DNA of 64,000 nucleotides from Klenkia brasiliensis (GCF_900100695.1 NZ_FNCF01000006.1:62001-126000), one strand, 5' to 3'; shown: positions 10,036-18,502, counted from the stretch's first letter. Program-made: numbers and translations. Notes: generated by a model from the sequence alone, not told the origin.

Positions 10036-10547
10036 CCCTGCGCGTAGGCCTCCTCGTCGCCCCCGCCGAACAGGCCGCCGTCGCCGACCCCGGTGTCGAA
10101 GAGGGCGTCGGCCACCGCGGTGCCGACGACGACGCCGGCGACCGTGCCCAGCAGCGAGGCGCCGACCATCGACCCGAAGCCCGGGCCGCCGCGCCCGCCC
10201 ATGCCGCCGCCGCCGAAGGAGCGCTCGAGGGTGCCGGGCTGGCGGACCTCGGCCCGGGTGGCCGCGCGGGCCAGCTGCTGCGGGTCGTCGGAGGTGGGCC
10301 GTTCACCGGGCGGGACGGCGTCGCCGAGCTGGGTGAGCACCTGCTGGCGCTGCTCGGGGGTGAGCTTCGCGAAGGCCTCGGCGTGCGCGGCCTCGACCTG
10401 GTCCGGCGGGGCGGTGCGCAGCAGGTACCGGTAGCGCTCGACCGCCTGCTCGTCGGCCGACCGCGGCGGGCCGGCGGGCGGCGCGGCCGGGGGTGCGGTG
10501 GGGCGGGGGGCGGGTTCGCGCCCCAGGAGGCGGTCCAGGAAGCCCAT
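9939..10547 (-). CDS. Conserved protein with DUF-like helical region and Gly/Asp/Phe-rich tail
   Basis: This 202-residue protein starts MGFLDRLLG. A Pro-rich linker follows, then a helical segment around EQAVERYRYLLRTAPPDQ and FAKLTPEQRQQVL. Next comes a hydrophobic glycine-rich helix (GSMVGASLLGTVAGVVVG, about residues 125-150) that could insert in a membrane, and finally a tail of GGGDFGDFGG repeats. The pattern resembles conserved actinobacterial proteins of unknown function that may associate with membranes. The tail overlaps the convergent gene by 97 bp. Confidence 0.75.
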   Translation of the reverse strand: MGFLDRLLGREPAPRPTAPPAAPPAGPPRSADEQAVERYRYLLRTAPPDQVEAAHAEAFAKLTPEQRQQVLTQLGDAVPPGERPTSDDPQQLARAATRAEVRQPGTLERSFGGGGMGGRGGPGFGSMVGASLLGTVAGVVVGTAVADALFDTGVGDGGLFGGGDEEAYAQGYEDGGGGDPGADAGGDFGGGDFGDFGGGGDF

Positions 10548-10645
10548 CGTCGTCGTCCTCTCGTCGGGAGCTGCACCCGCCTCACGAGCGGGCCGGCGCA
10601 TCCGTTCCCCCGATCGGCGGACCGGTCACCCCGGGCCGCCCCCGG

Positions 10646-10651
10646 TACCAT
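10646..10651 (+). promoter_or_regulatory. Predicted -10 element of a leaderless transcript
   Basis: TACCAT lies 6 nt before the GTG of the LOV-phosphatase gene, with no Shine-Dalgarno sequence in between. At this spacing transcription would start at or next to the start codon. Confidence 0.45.
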
Positions 10652-10657
10652 CGCCCC

Positions 10658-12976
10658 GTGCCACCGGCCCCCGAGCCCGCCGGCCCCGACGCCGCGGACG
10701 TACCTCCCGAGGCCGCAGCCGTCGTGGCGGACGCCGCCGCCGGTGCCGCCACCGGTGCCGGGCAGGACCGCGGCCGCGAGCAGCAGGCCGGTGCGGTGGG
10801 TGCCGCGGCCGCCGTGGTGTCGCAGTCCGGCGGCGGCGCCCGCTCGGCCCTGCCCGGGGTGCTCGCCGACGTCCCGGTGGCCGTGCTGGTCATCGACCAG
10901 CACGCCGGCACCGTGGTCTACGCCAACACCGCCGCCATCGAGCTGGCCGGTGACGTCCGGCTGCCGCTGCCCATCGACGAGTGGGGCACCAGCGCCGGGC
11001 TGACCGACCTGGGCGGGGAGCCGCTGGCCAGCTCGGGCAGCCCGCTGTCGCTGGTCGCCGAGGGCACCCCGGTGTCCGGCGAGGCGGTCCGGCTCAGCCC
11101 GGCCGACGGGTCGCCCGGCCGGACGCTCTGGGTCACCGGGTTCCCGCTGTCCCCCGTGCCCGACGCCGAGCAGCTGGCGCTGGTGGTGTTCCTGCAGATC
11201 GACGCCGACCGCGTCGACGACGAGACGCAGCTGCAGGCGCTGCGGGAGCGGGCGGTGCTGGCCACCGACATCTGCTTCACCATCACCGACCCGCGCCGCG
11301 AGGACGACCCGCTGGTGTGGGTCAACCCCTCCTTCACCCGGGTGACCGGCTACACCTACGAGGAGTCCGTCGGCGCCAACTGCCGGTTCCTGCAGGGGCC
11401 GGCCACCGACCGCGCCGTCGTGGCCCGCATCCGGGCGGGTCTGGACGCGCGCCGGCCGGTGACCGAGACCCTGCTCAACTTCCGCAAGGACGGCACCGCG
11501 TTCTGGAACCAGGTGTCGATCAGCCCGGTCTTCGACGGCGCCGGCGAGCTGGTCAGCTTCGTCGGGGTGCAGACCGACGTCACCGAGCGGGTGCGGGTCG
11601 AGCGCGAGCGCGAGGCCGCCTTCGCCGCCGAGCAGGCCGCCCGCCGGGAGGCCGAGCTGGCCCAGGCCGTGGCCGAGCAGGCCCGGGCCGACGCCGAGGA
11701 GGCCCGCGAGGAGGCCGAGCTGGCGCAGGAGCGGCTGGGCCTGATGGCCGAGACGACCAGCTCGCTCAGCGCGACGCTGGACATGACCGAGCTGCTGGAC
11801 CGGCTGGCCGACCTGTGCGTGCCGCTGCTGGCCGACTGGGTGTTCGTCACCGTCGTCGACCCGCACGGCGACGTGCAGGAGACCGCCGCACGGCACCGCC
11901 GGGGCCTGCCCGACGAGCTGCGCGCCATCAGCACCGAGCACGCGCTGCACCTGACGCCGGGCTCACCGAGCCGGCAGGCGATGGAGACCCGCCAGCCGGT
12001 GCTGATGGCCGAGGTCACCGACGCGGAGCTGGACGAGGTGTTCGCGCGGGAGAGCACCCGCGAGGCCTTCCACCGCCTGGGTGGCCGCTCGGTGCTGGCG
12101 GTGCCGATGATCGCCCGCCGCCGGGTGCTGGGGGCGGTGGCGCTGGTGCGGCAGTCCGAGGAGCGCCCCTTCGACGACCACGACGTCGACCTGGTGCAGG
12201 ACCTCGCCCGCCGGGCCGCGCTGGCGCTGGACAACGTGCGCCTCTACCAGGCCGAGCACCAGGTCGCGGAGACCCTGCAGCGGTCGCTGCTGCCGACGCT
12301 CCCCGACATCCCCGGGGTCGCCGCGGCGGCGCACTACGTCAGCGCGTCGACCGCCGCGGACGTGGGCGGCGACTTCTACGACCTGCTGCAGCTGCCCGAC
12401 GGCGCGGTCGGGGTGGCCATCGGCGACGTCGTCGGCCACGACGTCGCCGCGGCCGCCGCGATGGGTCACCTGCGCGGCCTGCTGCGGGCCTGCATGTGGG
12501 ACGCCGCCGACCCCGACCCCGGTTCCGTGCTGGGCCGGGTCGACCGGCTGGTGCAGGGCCTGCACGTCGCGTCGATGGCGACCATGGCCTACGTGCGGGC
12601 CGAGCCGCCGGTGGGCGAGGGCCGGCCGTGGCGGCTGCTGGTGGCCAGCGCCGGTCACCCGCCCCTGCTGCTTCGCCTGCCCGACGGCGAGGTCCGGGTG
12701 CTCAGCGAGGCCGCCGGCCTGCTGGTCGGCGTGGACGCCGACACCCGCCGGTCCACGGTGGTGCTGGAGGTGCCGGCCGGCACCGTGCTGATCGGCTACA
12801 CCGACGGGCTGGTCGAGCACCCCGGCGCCGACCTGGACGACGGCATCGCCGGGCTGGTGCAGCGGCTGGGCGACGCCCCCGCCGGGGCGGGCCCGGCCGA
12901 GCTGATCGAGCGGGCCGTGGCGACCGACCTGGACCGGCGCGACGACGTGGCCCTCATCGCCGTCTGCTTCAGCTAG
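10658..12976 (+). CDS. Blue-light-type sensor phosphatase: PAS-LOV-coiled coil-GAF-PP2C (SpoIIE/RsbU family)
   Basis: This 772-residue multidomain serine/threonine phosphatase probably acts on an anti-sigma-factor antagonist (general stress response). An Ala-rich N-terminus leads to a PAS domain (about residues 65-180). A second PAS domain (about 195-310) is a LOV photoreceptor: GANCRFLQG holds the adduct-forming Cys242, and NFRKDG, FWNQ and the VGVQTD glutamine are the flavin-contact residues. A Glu/Ala coiled coil (312-360) and a GAF domain (370-522) follow. The PP2C domain (535-772) keeps metal-binding Asp in GGDFYD and GDVVGHD, and a C-terminal RRDDVALI. No HATPase partner or STAS protein is nearby. 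The GTG at 10658 is chosen from the leaderless-type -10. Confidence 0.9.
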   Translation: MPPAPEPAGPDAADVPPEAAAVVADAAAGAATGAGQDRGREQQAGAVGAAAAVVSQSGGGARSALPGVLADVPVAVLVIDQHAGTVVYANTAAIELAGDVRLPLPIDEWGTSAGLTDLGGEPLASSGSPLSLVAEGTPVSGEAVRLSPADGSPGRTLWVTGFPLSPVPDAEQLALVVFLQIDADRVDDETQLQALRERAVLATDICFTITDPRREDDPLVWVNPSFTRVTGYTYEESVGANCRFLQGPATDRAVVARIRAGLDARRPVTETLLNFRKDGTAFWNQVSISPVFDGAGELVSFVGVQTDVTERVRVEREREAAFAAEQAARREAELAQAVAEQARADAEEAREEAELAQERLGLMAETTSSLSATLDMTELLDRLADLCVPLLADWVFVTVVDPHGDVQETAARHRRGLPDELRAISTEHALHLTPGSPSRQAMETRQPVLMAEVTDAELDEVFARESTREAFHRLGGRSVLAVPMIARRRVLGAVALVRQSEERPFDDHDVDLVQDLARRAALALDNVRLYQAEHQVAETLQRSLLPTLPDIPGVAAAAHYVSASTAADVGGDFYDLLQLPDGAVGVAIGDVVGHDVAAAAAMGHLRGLLRACMWDAADPDPGSVLGRVDRLVQGLHVASMATMAYVRAEPPVGEGRPWRLLVASAGHPPLLLRLPDGEVRVLSEAAGLLVGVDADTRRSTVVLEVPAGTVLIGYTDGLVEHPGADLDDGIAGLVQRLGDAPAGAGPAELIERAVATDLDRRDDVALIAVCFS

Positions 12977-12998
12977 ACCAGCCCCCGCCCCGCCCCCG

Positions 12999-13060
12999 CC
13001 GTCGATCGACGGTCACCGACCACTCCGCAGCCGGAGTGGTCGACCAGCGTCGATCGACGG
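12999..13060. terminator. Nested palindromes between convergent genes
   Basis: An 11-bp perfect stem with a 4-nt loop (13017-13042) is flanked on both sides by the self-complementary CGTCGATCGACG (12999-13012, 13048-13059). The two flanking copies can pair with each other and extend the stem. It lies between the convergent phosphatase and flavin reductase genes, so a bidirectional terminator is likely. Confidence 0.65.
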
Positions 13061-13076
13061 CCTCGCCCGGCCGGGG

Positions 13077-13589
13077 TCAGGCGCCCGGCGGGGGGACGAC
13101 GGCGGCCTGCAGGCCGTAGGCGCCGCGGTGGAAGACCAGCGGGGTGCGCGCGGCGGTGGCGCCCAGGTCGAGCACCCGGCCGACGACGATGGTGTGGTCA
13201 CCGCCGTCGTGCTCGGCGTGCAGCTCGCAGTCGATCCAGGCCACCACGCCGTCGAGCACCGGCGAGCCGTGGGCGCTGGGCGTCCAGCCGACCCCGGCGA
13301 ACTTGTCGGTGCCCGAGCGGGAGAACTGGGTGGACAGCCCGTCCTGGTCGTCGGCCAGCACGTTGACGCAGAACCGGCCGATGGCCCGCAGCCGCGGCCA
13401 GGTGGTCGAGCTGCGGGCCGGCGCGAAGCTGACCAGGGGCGGGTCCAGGGACAACGAGCTGAACGACTGGCAGGTGAACCCGATCGGGCCGGACTCCTCC
13501 ACCGCCGTCACCACCGTGATGCCGGAGGCGAAGTGGCCCAGCACGTCCCGCATCACGCGGGGGTCGACGATCTCCTGCGGCTCGGTCAT
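13077..13589 (-). CDS. Flavin reductase-like FMN-binding protein
   Basis: This 170-residue protein has the split-barrel FMN-binding fold of short-chain flavin reductases (HpaC/HsaB type), which supply reduced flavin to two-component monooxygenases using NAD(P)H. Signs are FASGITVVTA at the N-terminus, GFTCQSFSSLSLDPPLVSF (the FMN-phosphate loop), FCVNVLADDQ and the HTIVVGRVLDL strand. No monooxygenase partner is adjacent, so the partner must be elsewhere or the protein serves a general role. It is a monocistronic gene with its own ATG. Confidence 0.88.
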   Translation of the reverse strand: MTEPQEIVDPRVMRDVLGHFASGITVVTAVEESGPIGFTCQSFSSLSLDPPLVSFAPARSSTTWPRLRAIGRFCVNVLADDQDGLSTQFSRSGTDKFAGVGWTPSAHGSPVLDGVVAWIDCELHAEHDGGDHTIVVGRVLDLGATAARTPLVFHRGAYGLQAAVVPPPGA

Positions 13590-13608
13590 GCCGCGATCTT
13601 GCCCCGCC

Positions 13609-14049
13609 TCACCCCTGGCCGCCGATGTTGAACATCCACGGGGTGCCGAAGCGGTCGGTGCAGGCGCCGTACTCGTCGCCCCACATCTGCACGGCCAGCG
13701 GCACCGACACGTCGGCGCCGTCGGAGAGCTGGCCCCACCAGTCGCGCAGCTTCTCGGTGTCGGTGCCGCTGATGCACACCGTCGTCCCGGCCGCCTTCTC
13801 GAAGCCCATCCCCGGGCCGGTGTCCGAGCCCATGAGCAGGATGCCGTCGGGGGTCTCGAGCTGGCCGTGCATCACCTTGTCGGCGTCGGGGCCGTCCATG
13901 CCGAACTCGCCGAACGTGTTGATGGTCAGGGTGCCGCCGAGGATGCGCTGGTAGGTCTCCATCGCCTCCCGGGCGGTGCCGTCGAAGGACAGGTAGGGGC
14001 ACAGGTTCGCGGTCATGCCAGCAGGACGGTCGGGGGCCGGGGAACTCAT
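13609..14049 (-). CDS. VOC-superfamily protein, PhnB-like
   Basis: This 146-residue protein belongs to the glyoxalase/bleomycin-resistance (VOC) fold, PhnB-like branch. Family features are CPYLSFDGTAREAMETYQ at the start, MHGQLETPDG, SDTGPGMGF and the C-terminal DRFGTPWMFNI. The ATG at 14049 overlaps the AIM24 stop as ATGA, which favours that start; MTANLCPY at 14016 is the start expected by homology. PhnB-like proteins have no assigned reaction. Coupling to the AIM24 gene is seen, but no functional link is known to me. Confidence 0.85.
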   Translation of the reverse strand: MSSPAPDRPAGMTANLCPYLSFDGTAREAMETYQRILGGTLTINTFGEFGMDGPDADKVMHGQLETPDGILLMGSDTGPGMGFEKAAGTTVCISGTDTEKLRDWWGQLSDGADVSVPLAVQMWGDEYGACTDRFGTPWMFNIGGQG

Positions 14050-14792
14050 CGGCCGCCGAGGAACTGGCCCAGCGCGCCGCCGAACCCGCCCTCGCCGGAC
14101 TGCTGACCCGCGCCCTGCCCGCCGATCGCGCTGACCGGGGGCTCCTCGGAGGCCTGGACGACGACGAAGCCCTGGCCGTGGAAGGAGAGGGTGAACCGCT
14201 CGCCGGTGGTGCGGCCGATGAGGGTGCCCAGGCCGAAGGAGTCGTTGGACTGCAGGCCGGTCTGCAGCGAGGAGGACCAGGCGACGGCGGCCTGCGGGTC
14301 GGCGTAGGTGGGCTGGTTGACCGCGAGCACGACCGGCTGGCCCTTGGTGGTGATCGCGATCCGGCCGACGCCGGTGAACACGCAGTTGAACAGGCCCGCG
14401 TTGCCGCCCATGCCGGCACCGGACACCCGCCGGATGTCGTAGGACAGCGTGGGGTCGAAGGCCAGCACGTTGGCACCGTTGATGGTCAGCCCGTCGGAGC
14501 CGTCGAGGTCGACGACGTGCACGTCCTGCGCGGCGTCGGCGAGGAACAGGTCGCCGCGGCCGCGGACCTTCATCAGCGGCACGCCCTCGCCGGTCAGCTT
14601 CTGCTTGAGGAACCCGCCGATGCCGCCGGAGCCCATCGCGTCGAACTGCAGGTCGCCCTGGTAGGCCACCATCGAGCCGGCCCGGGCGAAGACCTCGCCG
14701 TCCAGCCCGACGCGGCACATCTTGCCGCCCTGCTTCTGGATGCCGGCGGCCTGCTGCTCGGCGTACTCGGGGGCGAACAACTCGCTGCGCAT
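14046..14792 (-). CDS. AIM24 family protein (TIGR00266-like beta-barrel protein)
   Basis: This 248-residue protein belongs to the AIM24/DUF124 family: a Gly-rich double beta-sandwich with no known catalytic activity, related to mitochondrial AIM24. Recognisable pieces are GSMVAYQGDLQF, GEGVPLMKVRGRGDLFLA, AFDPTLSYDI, CVFTGVGRIAITTKG and FTLSFHGQGFVVVQASE. The C-terminus is a Gly/Gln-rich tail. It starts at 14792 behind a clear AGAGGAGA ribosome site and is co-transcribed with the VOC gene. Confidence 0.87.
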   Translation of the reverse strand: MRSELFAPEYAEQQAAGIQKQGGKMCRVGLDGEVFARAGSMVAYQGDLQFDAMGSGGIGGFLKQKLTGEGVPLMKVRGRGDLFLADAAQDVHVVDLDGSDGLTINGANVLAFDPTLSYDIRRVSGAGMGGNAGLFNCVFTGVGRIAITTKGQPVVLAVNQPTYADPQAAVAWSSSLQTGLQSNDSFGLGTLIGRTTGERFTLSFHGQGFVVVQASEEPPVSAIGGQGAGQQSGEGGFGGALGQFLGGR

Positions 14793-14858
14793 GCGTGGTC
14801 TCCTCTGCCGGTGGGCCCCGTGCCGGCGGTCATCCTGCCGCGTACCGGCACCCCTGGC

Positions 14859-14864
14859 TACGGT
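14859..14864 (+). promoter_or_regulatory. Predicted -10 element of a leaderless transcript
   Basis: TACGGT ends 6 nt before the GTG of the AGE-family gene; no ribosome site intervenes. Confidence 0.4.
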
Positions 14865-14870
14865 CGATCG

Positions 14871-16091
14871 GTGACCTCCCCCGAGACGCCGGAGCTCGAC
14901 CAGCTGCTCACCACCGCCGCGGGCGCGGCGGACCCCGCCGGCGGCTTCGGGTACCTCGACGAGCACGGCCGGCGCACGCCGGGGAAGGTCCCCGAGACCT
15001 GGATCGGCGCCCGGATGACCCACGTGTTCGGCTTGGCCGCCGCCTGGGGCCGGCCCGGGGCCGCCGAGCTGGCCGAGCACGGGCGGCGGGCCCTGACCGG
15101 GCTGCTGCACGACGACGAGCACGGCGGCTGGGGGTCCGACGCGCACGCGACCGGCCCGAAGCAGGCCTACGTGCACGCCTTCGTCGTGCTGGCCGGCGCC
15201 ACCCTCAGCCGGGTCGGGCGGCCCGGCGGCACCGAGCTGCTGCACGACGCGCTCGCGGTGTGGGACGAGCACTTCTGGGACGACGACGCCGGCGCCGCGG
15301 TCGAGGAGTGGGACGCCGCCTGGACCACCTGCGCCGACTACCGGGGCGCCAACGCCAACATGCACGGCGTCGAGGCCCACCTGGCCGCCGCCGACGCCCT
15401 GGCCGCGCTGGGCGACCACGACCGGGCGGCGCAGCTGCGGCAGCGCTGCGTGCGCACCGCGGAGCGCGTCGTGGGCGAGGCCCGGGCCCGCGACTGGCGG
15501 CTGCCCGAGCACTTCGACGCGACCTGGACCGCGCAGCCCGAGTACAACCGGGACGCCCCGGCCGACCCGTTCCGGCCCTACGGCGTCACCGTCGGGCACC
15601 AGTTCGAGTGGGCCCGGCTGGTCGCGCACCTCGGCACCGTCGTCGAGCTGCCGGCCGACCTCGCGGAGGCACCGGGGGCGCTGTACCGGGTGGCCGTCGA
15701 GCGCGGGGAGAGCCCCGACGGGCACCCCGGCTTCGTCTACACCCTGGACTGGGACGACCGGCCCGTCGTGCCCGCCCGCATGCACTGGGTGATGGCCGAG
15801 GCGCTGGCCGCGGCCGCGGTCCTCGGGGCGCTGACCGGCGACCCGCGGTACGGCGCGGACCACGAGCGCTGGTCGGCCCTGGTCGAGCTCCTGGTGCGCG
15901 ACCCGCGCACCGGCAACTGGCACCACGAGCTGATGCCCGACGGTCAGCTCGGGCACACCACCTGGACCGGCCAGCCCGACGCCTACCACGTGGCCCAGGC
16001 CCTGCTGCTGCCCCGGCTGCCGGTGACCAGCAGCGTCGCGGAGTCCGTCGTCCGGGCGGTCGGGCAGGCCGTTCCACGTGGAACGGCCTAG
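14871..16091 (+). CDS. AGE-family sugar epimerase/isomerase (YihS/mannose isomerase-like)
   Basis: This 406-residue (alpha/alpha)6-barrel enzyme is of the N-acylglucosamine 2-epimerase superfamily. These enzymes interconvert aldoses and ketoses or epimerise C2 using two histidines. Conserved segments are ARMTHVFGLA, KQAYVHAFVVLA, ANANMHGVEAH, GVTVGHQFEWARL and RMHWVMAEAL, with candidate catalytic His in the last two. The overall pattern is closer to sulfoquinovose or mannose isomerases than to renin-binding-protein epimerases, but the substrate cannot be assigned. Its stop overlaps the convergent TenA-like gene by 4 bp inside a parS-like palindrome. Confidence 0.85.
   Translation: MTSPETPELDQLLTTAAGAADPAGGFGYLDEHGRRTPGKVPETWIGARMTHVFGLAAAWGRPGAAELAEHGRRALTGLLHDDEHGGWGSDAHATGPKQAYVHAFVVLAGATLSRVGRPGGTELLHDALAVWDEHFWDDDAGAAVEEWDAAWTTCADYRGANANMHGVEAHLAAADALAALGDHDRAAQLRQRCVRTAERVVGEARARDWRLPEHFDATWTAQPEYNRDAPADPFRPYGVTVGHQFEWARLVAHLGTVVELPADLAEAPGALYRVAVERGESPDGHPGFVYTLDWDDRPVVPARMHWVMAEALAAAAVLGALTGDPRYGADHERWSALVELLVRDPRTGNWHHELMPDGQLGHTTWTGQPDAYHVAQALLLPRLPVTSSVAESVVRAVGQAVPRGTA
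16066..16089. promoter_or_regulatory. parS-like palindrome 1
   Basis: The core GTTCCACGTGGAAC (16071-16084) matches the ParB-binding parS palindrome as used in pseudomonads and differs by one base per half from the common GTTTCAC form. Here it is extended into a perfect 24-bp palindrome by AGGCC/GGCCT. It spans the stops of two convergent genes. It could also act as a short terminator stem, but two more copies of the same core occur in this window. Confidence 0.6.
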
Positions 16092-16735
16092 CCGACCGCC
16101 ACCGCGTGGAACTCGACCTCGGCGGCCAGGACCGCGGCGTACCACCGGTCCAGGTCCGCGTCGGGCACCTCGGGCCCGATCCGGTCGACGTCGTCGCGCA
16201 GCGCGTCGACCTGGGCGAGGAAGGCCGGCTCGGCGTGCAGCCGGACCCAGGCCTGCAGGTCCGGCTGCCGGGGCGCGTCGACGGCCGCCGCCGCGGTGCA
16301 CCACCGGGCGTACATGGTCTCGGCGGCGTACATGCCGACCACCGCCGCGGCCCGGCCCCCCTCCGCCACCTGGGCCAGCACCACGTCGGCCAGCACCGCA
16401 GCGCGGGCGAGCACGCCGTCCACCTCGGCGGGCTCGACCGGGGAGCGCCCGCGCAGCCCGGCGAAGTACTCCCGCTGGTCGGTGACCAGGTTGGTCAGCG
16501 ACCGGGCGTGCGGCAGCAGCTCGTCCCAGGTCGCGGACTCCCAGACCACCCGGCCGAGCACCCGGGAGGCGGTGAGCACGAAGGCCTCCTCCACCAGCAG
16601 GTAGCGGGCGAGGGCGGCGTCGGTGAGCGTGCCGTCGGTGACCTGCTGGACGAACGGGATCGCGCAGGCGGCGGCGAGCACCCCCTGCTGGCGCTCGAGC
16701 AGCCCGGCGGACCGGCTCAGCTGCGGGTCAGCCAA
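16088..16735 (-). CDS. TenA/PQQC-family protein at the end of the sugar operon
   Basis: This is a roughly 215-residue all-helical protein of the TenA/Thi-4/PQQC fold. Support comes from VLGRVVWESATWDEL, AVVGMYAAETMYARWC and the C-terminal AAEVEFHAVAVG, where the Glu corresponds to the conserved acid of TenA; the thiaminase Cys motif of true TenA is not obvious. The start is uncertain: TTG at 16735 overlaps the previous gene by 19 bp and gives a family-typical length. It is the last gene of the LacI-controlled operon. Its role there is unknown; a true thiamine TenA is encoded separately at 50834-51511. Confidence 0.75.
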   Translation of the reverse strand: MADPQLSRSAGLLERQQGVLAAACAIPFVQQVTDGTLTDAALARYLLVEEAFVLTASRVLGRVVWESATWDELLPHARSLTNLVTDQREYFAGLRGRSPVEPAEVDGVLARAAVLADVVLAQVAEGGRAAAVVGMYAAETMYARWCTAAAAVDAPRQPDLQAWVRLHAEPAFLAQVDALRDDVDRIGPEVPDADLDRWYAAVLAAEVEFHAVAVG

Positions 16736-17466
16736 CGGACCAGTCCGTCCCACAGGTCGGTGTAGCCCGGCCACTGCTCGCAGAACTCCGGCGGGGCCCA
16801 GTGCGGCGAGCAGTCGGAGGTGAAGACCCCGGCCCGGCCCGAGCCGTACTCGTCCAGGGCGACCAGCGGGTCGTCGCCGACCAGGGCGGGGACGACCGCA
16901 CCGGCCCGGGCGACCACCCGGTTGTAGCCCAGCAGCAGCGGCCACTGCTCGCCGGCGCCGCCGAGGGCGGGGTGGTCGGCGTCGGTGACCGTGGGCGAGA
17001 TGCCGGCCGGCGCCTCGACCCGGTCGTCCTCGGCCAGCATCTCCACCGGCAGCACCTCGGCGATCGCGGTCTGCCGGAACGCCGCCCGGGCCTGGAACCC
17101 GGAGAAGGACAGGTAGCCACCGACCATCAGCAGGGCACCGCCGGCCCCGACCCAGTCGCGCAGCGCGGCCAGCCGGTCCGCGCCGGGGGTGAACCGCTCG
17201 AAGACGCCGGGGGCGAGCTGGATGGAGTTGGCGCCGATGTCGGACAGCACCACCAGGTCGTAGGCCGACAGGTCCGCGGCGTCGTCCGGGAAACCGGTGG
17301 GCACCAGGTGCGCGGGCAGGTGCACGACCTCGTGGCCGCGGGCGGTCAGCGCGTCGCGCAGCGGACCGACGCCCTCCACGTAGGAGTGCACCGAGAACTC
17401 GTCCACCCCCTTCACGTGCGTCGAGGTGGTCATCCAGCTCTCGCCGGCGATCAGGATCCGGGCCAC
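16717..17466 (-). CDS. GATase1-like protein (PF07090 type, ThuA-like)
   Basis: This 249-residue protein has a class I glutamine amidotransferase-like flavodoxin fold of the PF07090/DUF1355 type. Motifs are ILIAGESWMTTSTHVKG at the N-terminus, HLVPTGFP, DLVVLSDIGANS, GALLMVGGYLSFSGF and the C-terminal FTSDCSPHWAPP. These proteins lack an assigned reaction and recur in carbohydrate catabolic operons. The GTG start lies one base after the phosphotriesterase stop. The final bases overlap the TenA-like start. Confidence 0.8.
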   Translation of the reverse strand: MARILIAGESWMTTSTHVKGVDEFSVHSYVEGVGPLRDALTARGHEVVHLPAHLVPTGFPDDAADLSAYDLVVLSDIGANSIQLAPGVFERFTPGADRLAALRDWVGAGGALLMVGGYLSFSGFQARAAFRQTAIAEVLPVEMLAEDDRVEAPAGISPTVTDADHPALGGAGEQWPLLLGYNRVVARAGAVVPALVGDDPLVALDEYGSGRAGVFTSDCSPHWAPPEFCEQWPGYTDLWDGLVRWLTRS

Positions 17467-17467
17467 G

Positions 17468-18502
17468 TCAGCGTCCTCTCGGTGCGCGCTCGAACAGCGC
17501 GCGGGGGTTGGCGGTCATCAGGGCGGTCACCGCGTCGTCGTCCAGCCCGCTGCGGCGCAGCCGGTCGGCGAAGACGACGGGGACGTAGGCCAGCCCGTTG
17601 CCGCCGTGGCGGGCGAGCATGGCCTTGAGGAACAGGTCGTGGGAGAGCAGCACCCGGTCGCCGTGCCCGGCCGCGACCAGCGCCGCCACGGCGGCGGCGC
17701 TCTCGGTGGGCGACGGCGACTGGCCCTCGCCGGGGTAGTCGAAGGGCATCCCGACCATGTCGAACTCCAGCACCGCGCCGCGGTCGGCGACGGCGAGCTG
17801 GTAGTCGCGGTCGGCGCCCGAGGGGTCCATGTGGCAGAGCACGACGGCGCCGGGGTCCACGCCCTCGGAGCCCACGACCACGTCGAGCACCTCGTGGGCG
17901 CAGCGCTGCCAGCCGGGCAGGTGCACGAACAGGGGGACGCCGACCTCGCGCTGGGCCCGGCAGGCCGCGCGCAGCGCCGTCCGCTCGTCGTCGGTGAAGG
18001 CCGGGGAGACCCCGATCTCGCCGATGACGCCGGGGCGGACGTCGTGGCCGGAGGTGAACTCGGCGACGAGCTCGGCGGCCAGCCGGTCGGCGGTGGAGGT
18101 GGCCAGGTGCGGCGGGTGGGTGGCCTGCAGGTACCAGCCCGAGCCCATCACCACCTGCACCCCCGTCGCCTCCGACAGCGCCCGCAGCCGGCCCGGCGCG
18201 CGGCCGATGCCCGGCGGGGTCAGGTCGACCACCGTGCGGCCGCCGACGCCGGCGAACCGGTGCAGGTCGGCGGCCATCGCGGCGTCGTCGTCCAGCCGGC
18301 AGTTGTCGGCGTTCTCGTACGGGTGGTCGGCCAGCAGCCAGGCCAGGTCGGCGCTGACCGGCGCGTCCAGCAGGTCGCGCAGCCGCGGGTCGGGGGAGGG
18401 CCGGAAGGCCACGCTGACGTCGTTGGCCAGGTGCTCGTGCGGCAGCACCAGGCCCAGGTCGGCTGAGTCGACGTCGCCGGTGACGGTGCGGACGGCGGTC
18501 AT
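17468..18502 (-). CDS. Phosphotriesterase-family metal hydrolase/lactonase
   Basis: This 344-residue TIM-barrel amidohydrolase belongs to the phosphotriesterase homology family. Metal ligands are visible: LPHEHL (HxH) at the start, Glu in VIGEIGVS, His in PLFVHLPGW, His in VVLCHMDPSG and Asp in LLSHDLFL. Family members with known activity hydrolyse sugar lactones, phosphosugar lactones or N-acyl-homoserine lactones more often than phosphotriesters. The place after an ABC sugar importer and beside a PfkB kinase favours a (phospho)sugar lactone. The ATG overlaps the permease stop as ATGA. Confidence 0.85.
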   Translation of the reverse strand: MTAVRTVTGDVDSADLGLVLPHEHLANDVSVAFRPSPDPRLRDLLDAPVSADLAWLLADHPYENADNCRLDDDAAMAADLHRFAGVGGRTVVDLTPPGIGRAPGRLRALSEATGVQVVMGSGWYLQATHPPHLATSTADRLAAELVAEFTSGHDVRPGVIGEIGVSPAFTDDERTALRAACRAQREVGVPLFVHLPGWQRCAHEVLDVVVGSEGVDPGAVVLCHMDPSGADRDYQLAVADRGAVLEFDMVGMPFDYPGEGQSPSPTESAAAVAALVAAGHGDRVLLSHDLFLKAMLARHGGNGLAYVPVVFADRLRRSGLDDDAVTALMTANPRALFERAPRGR

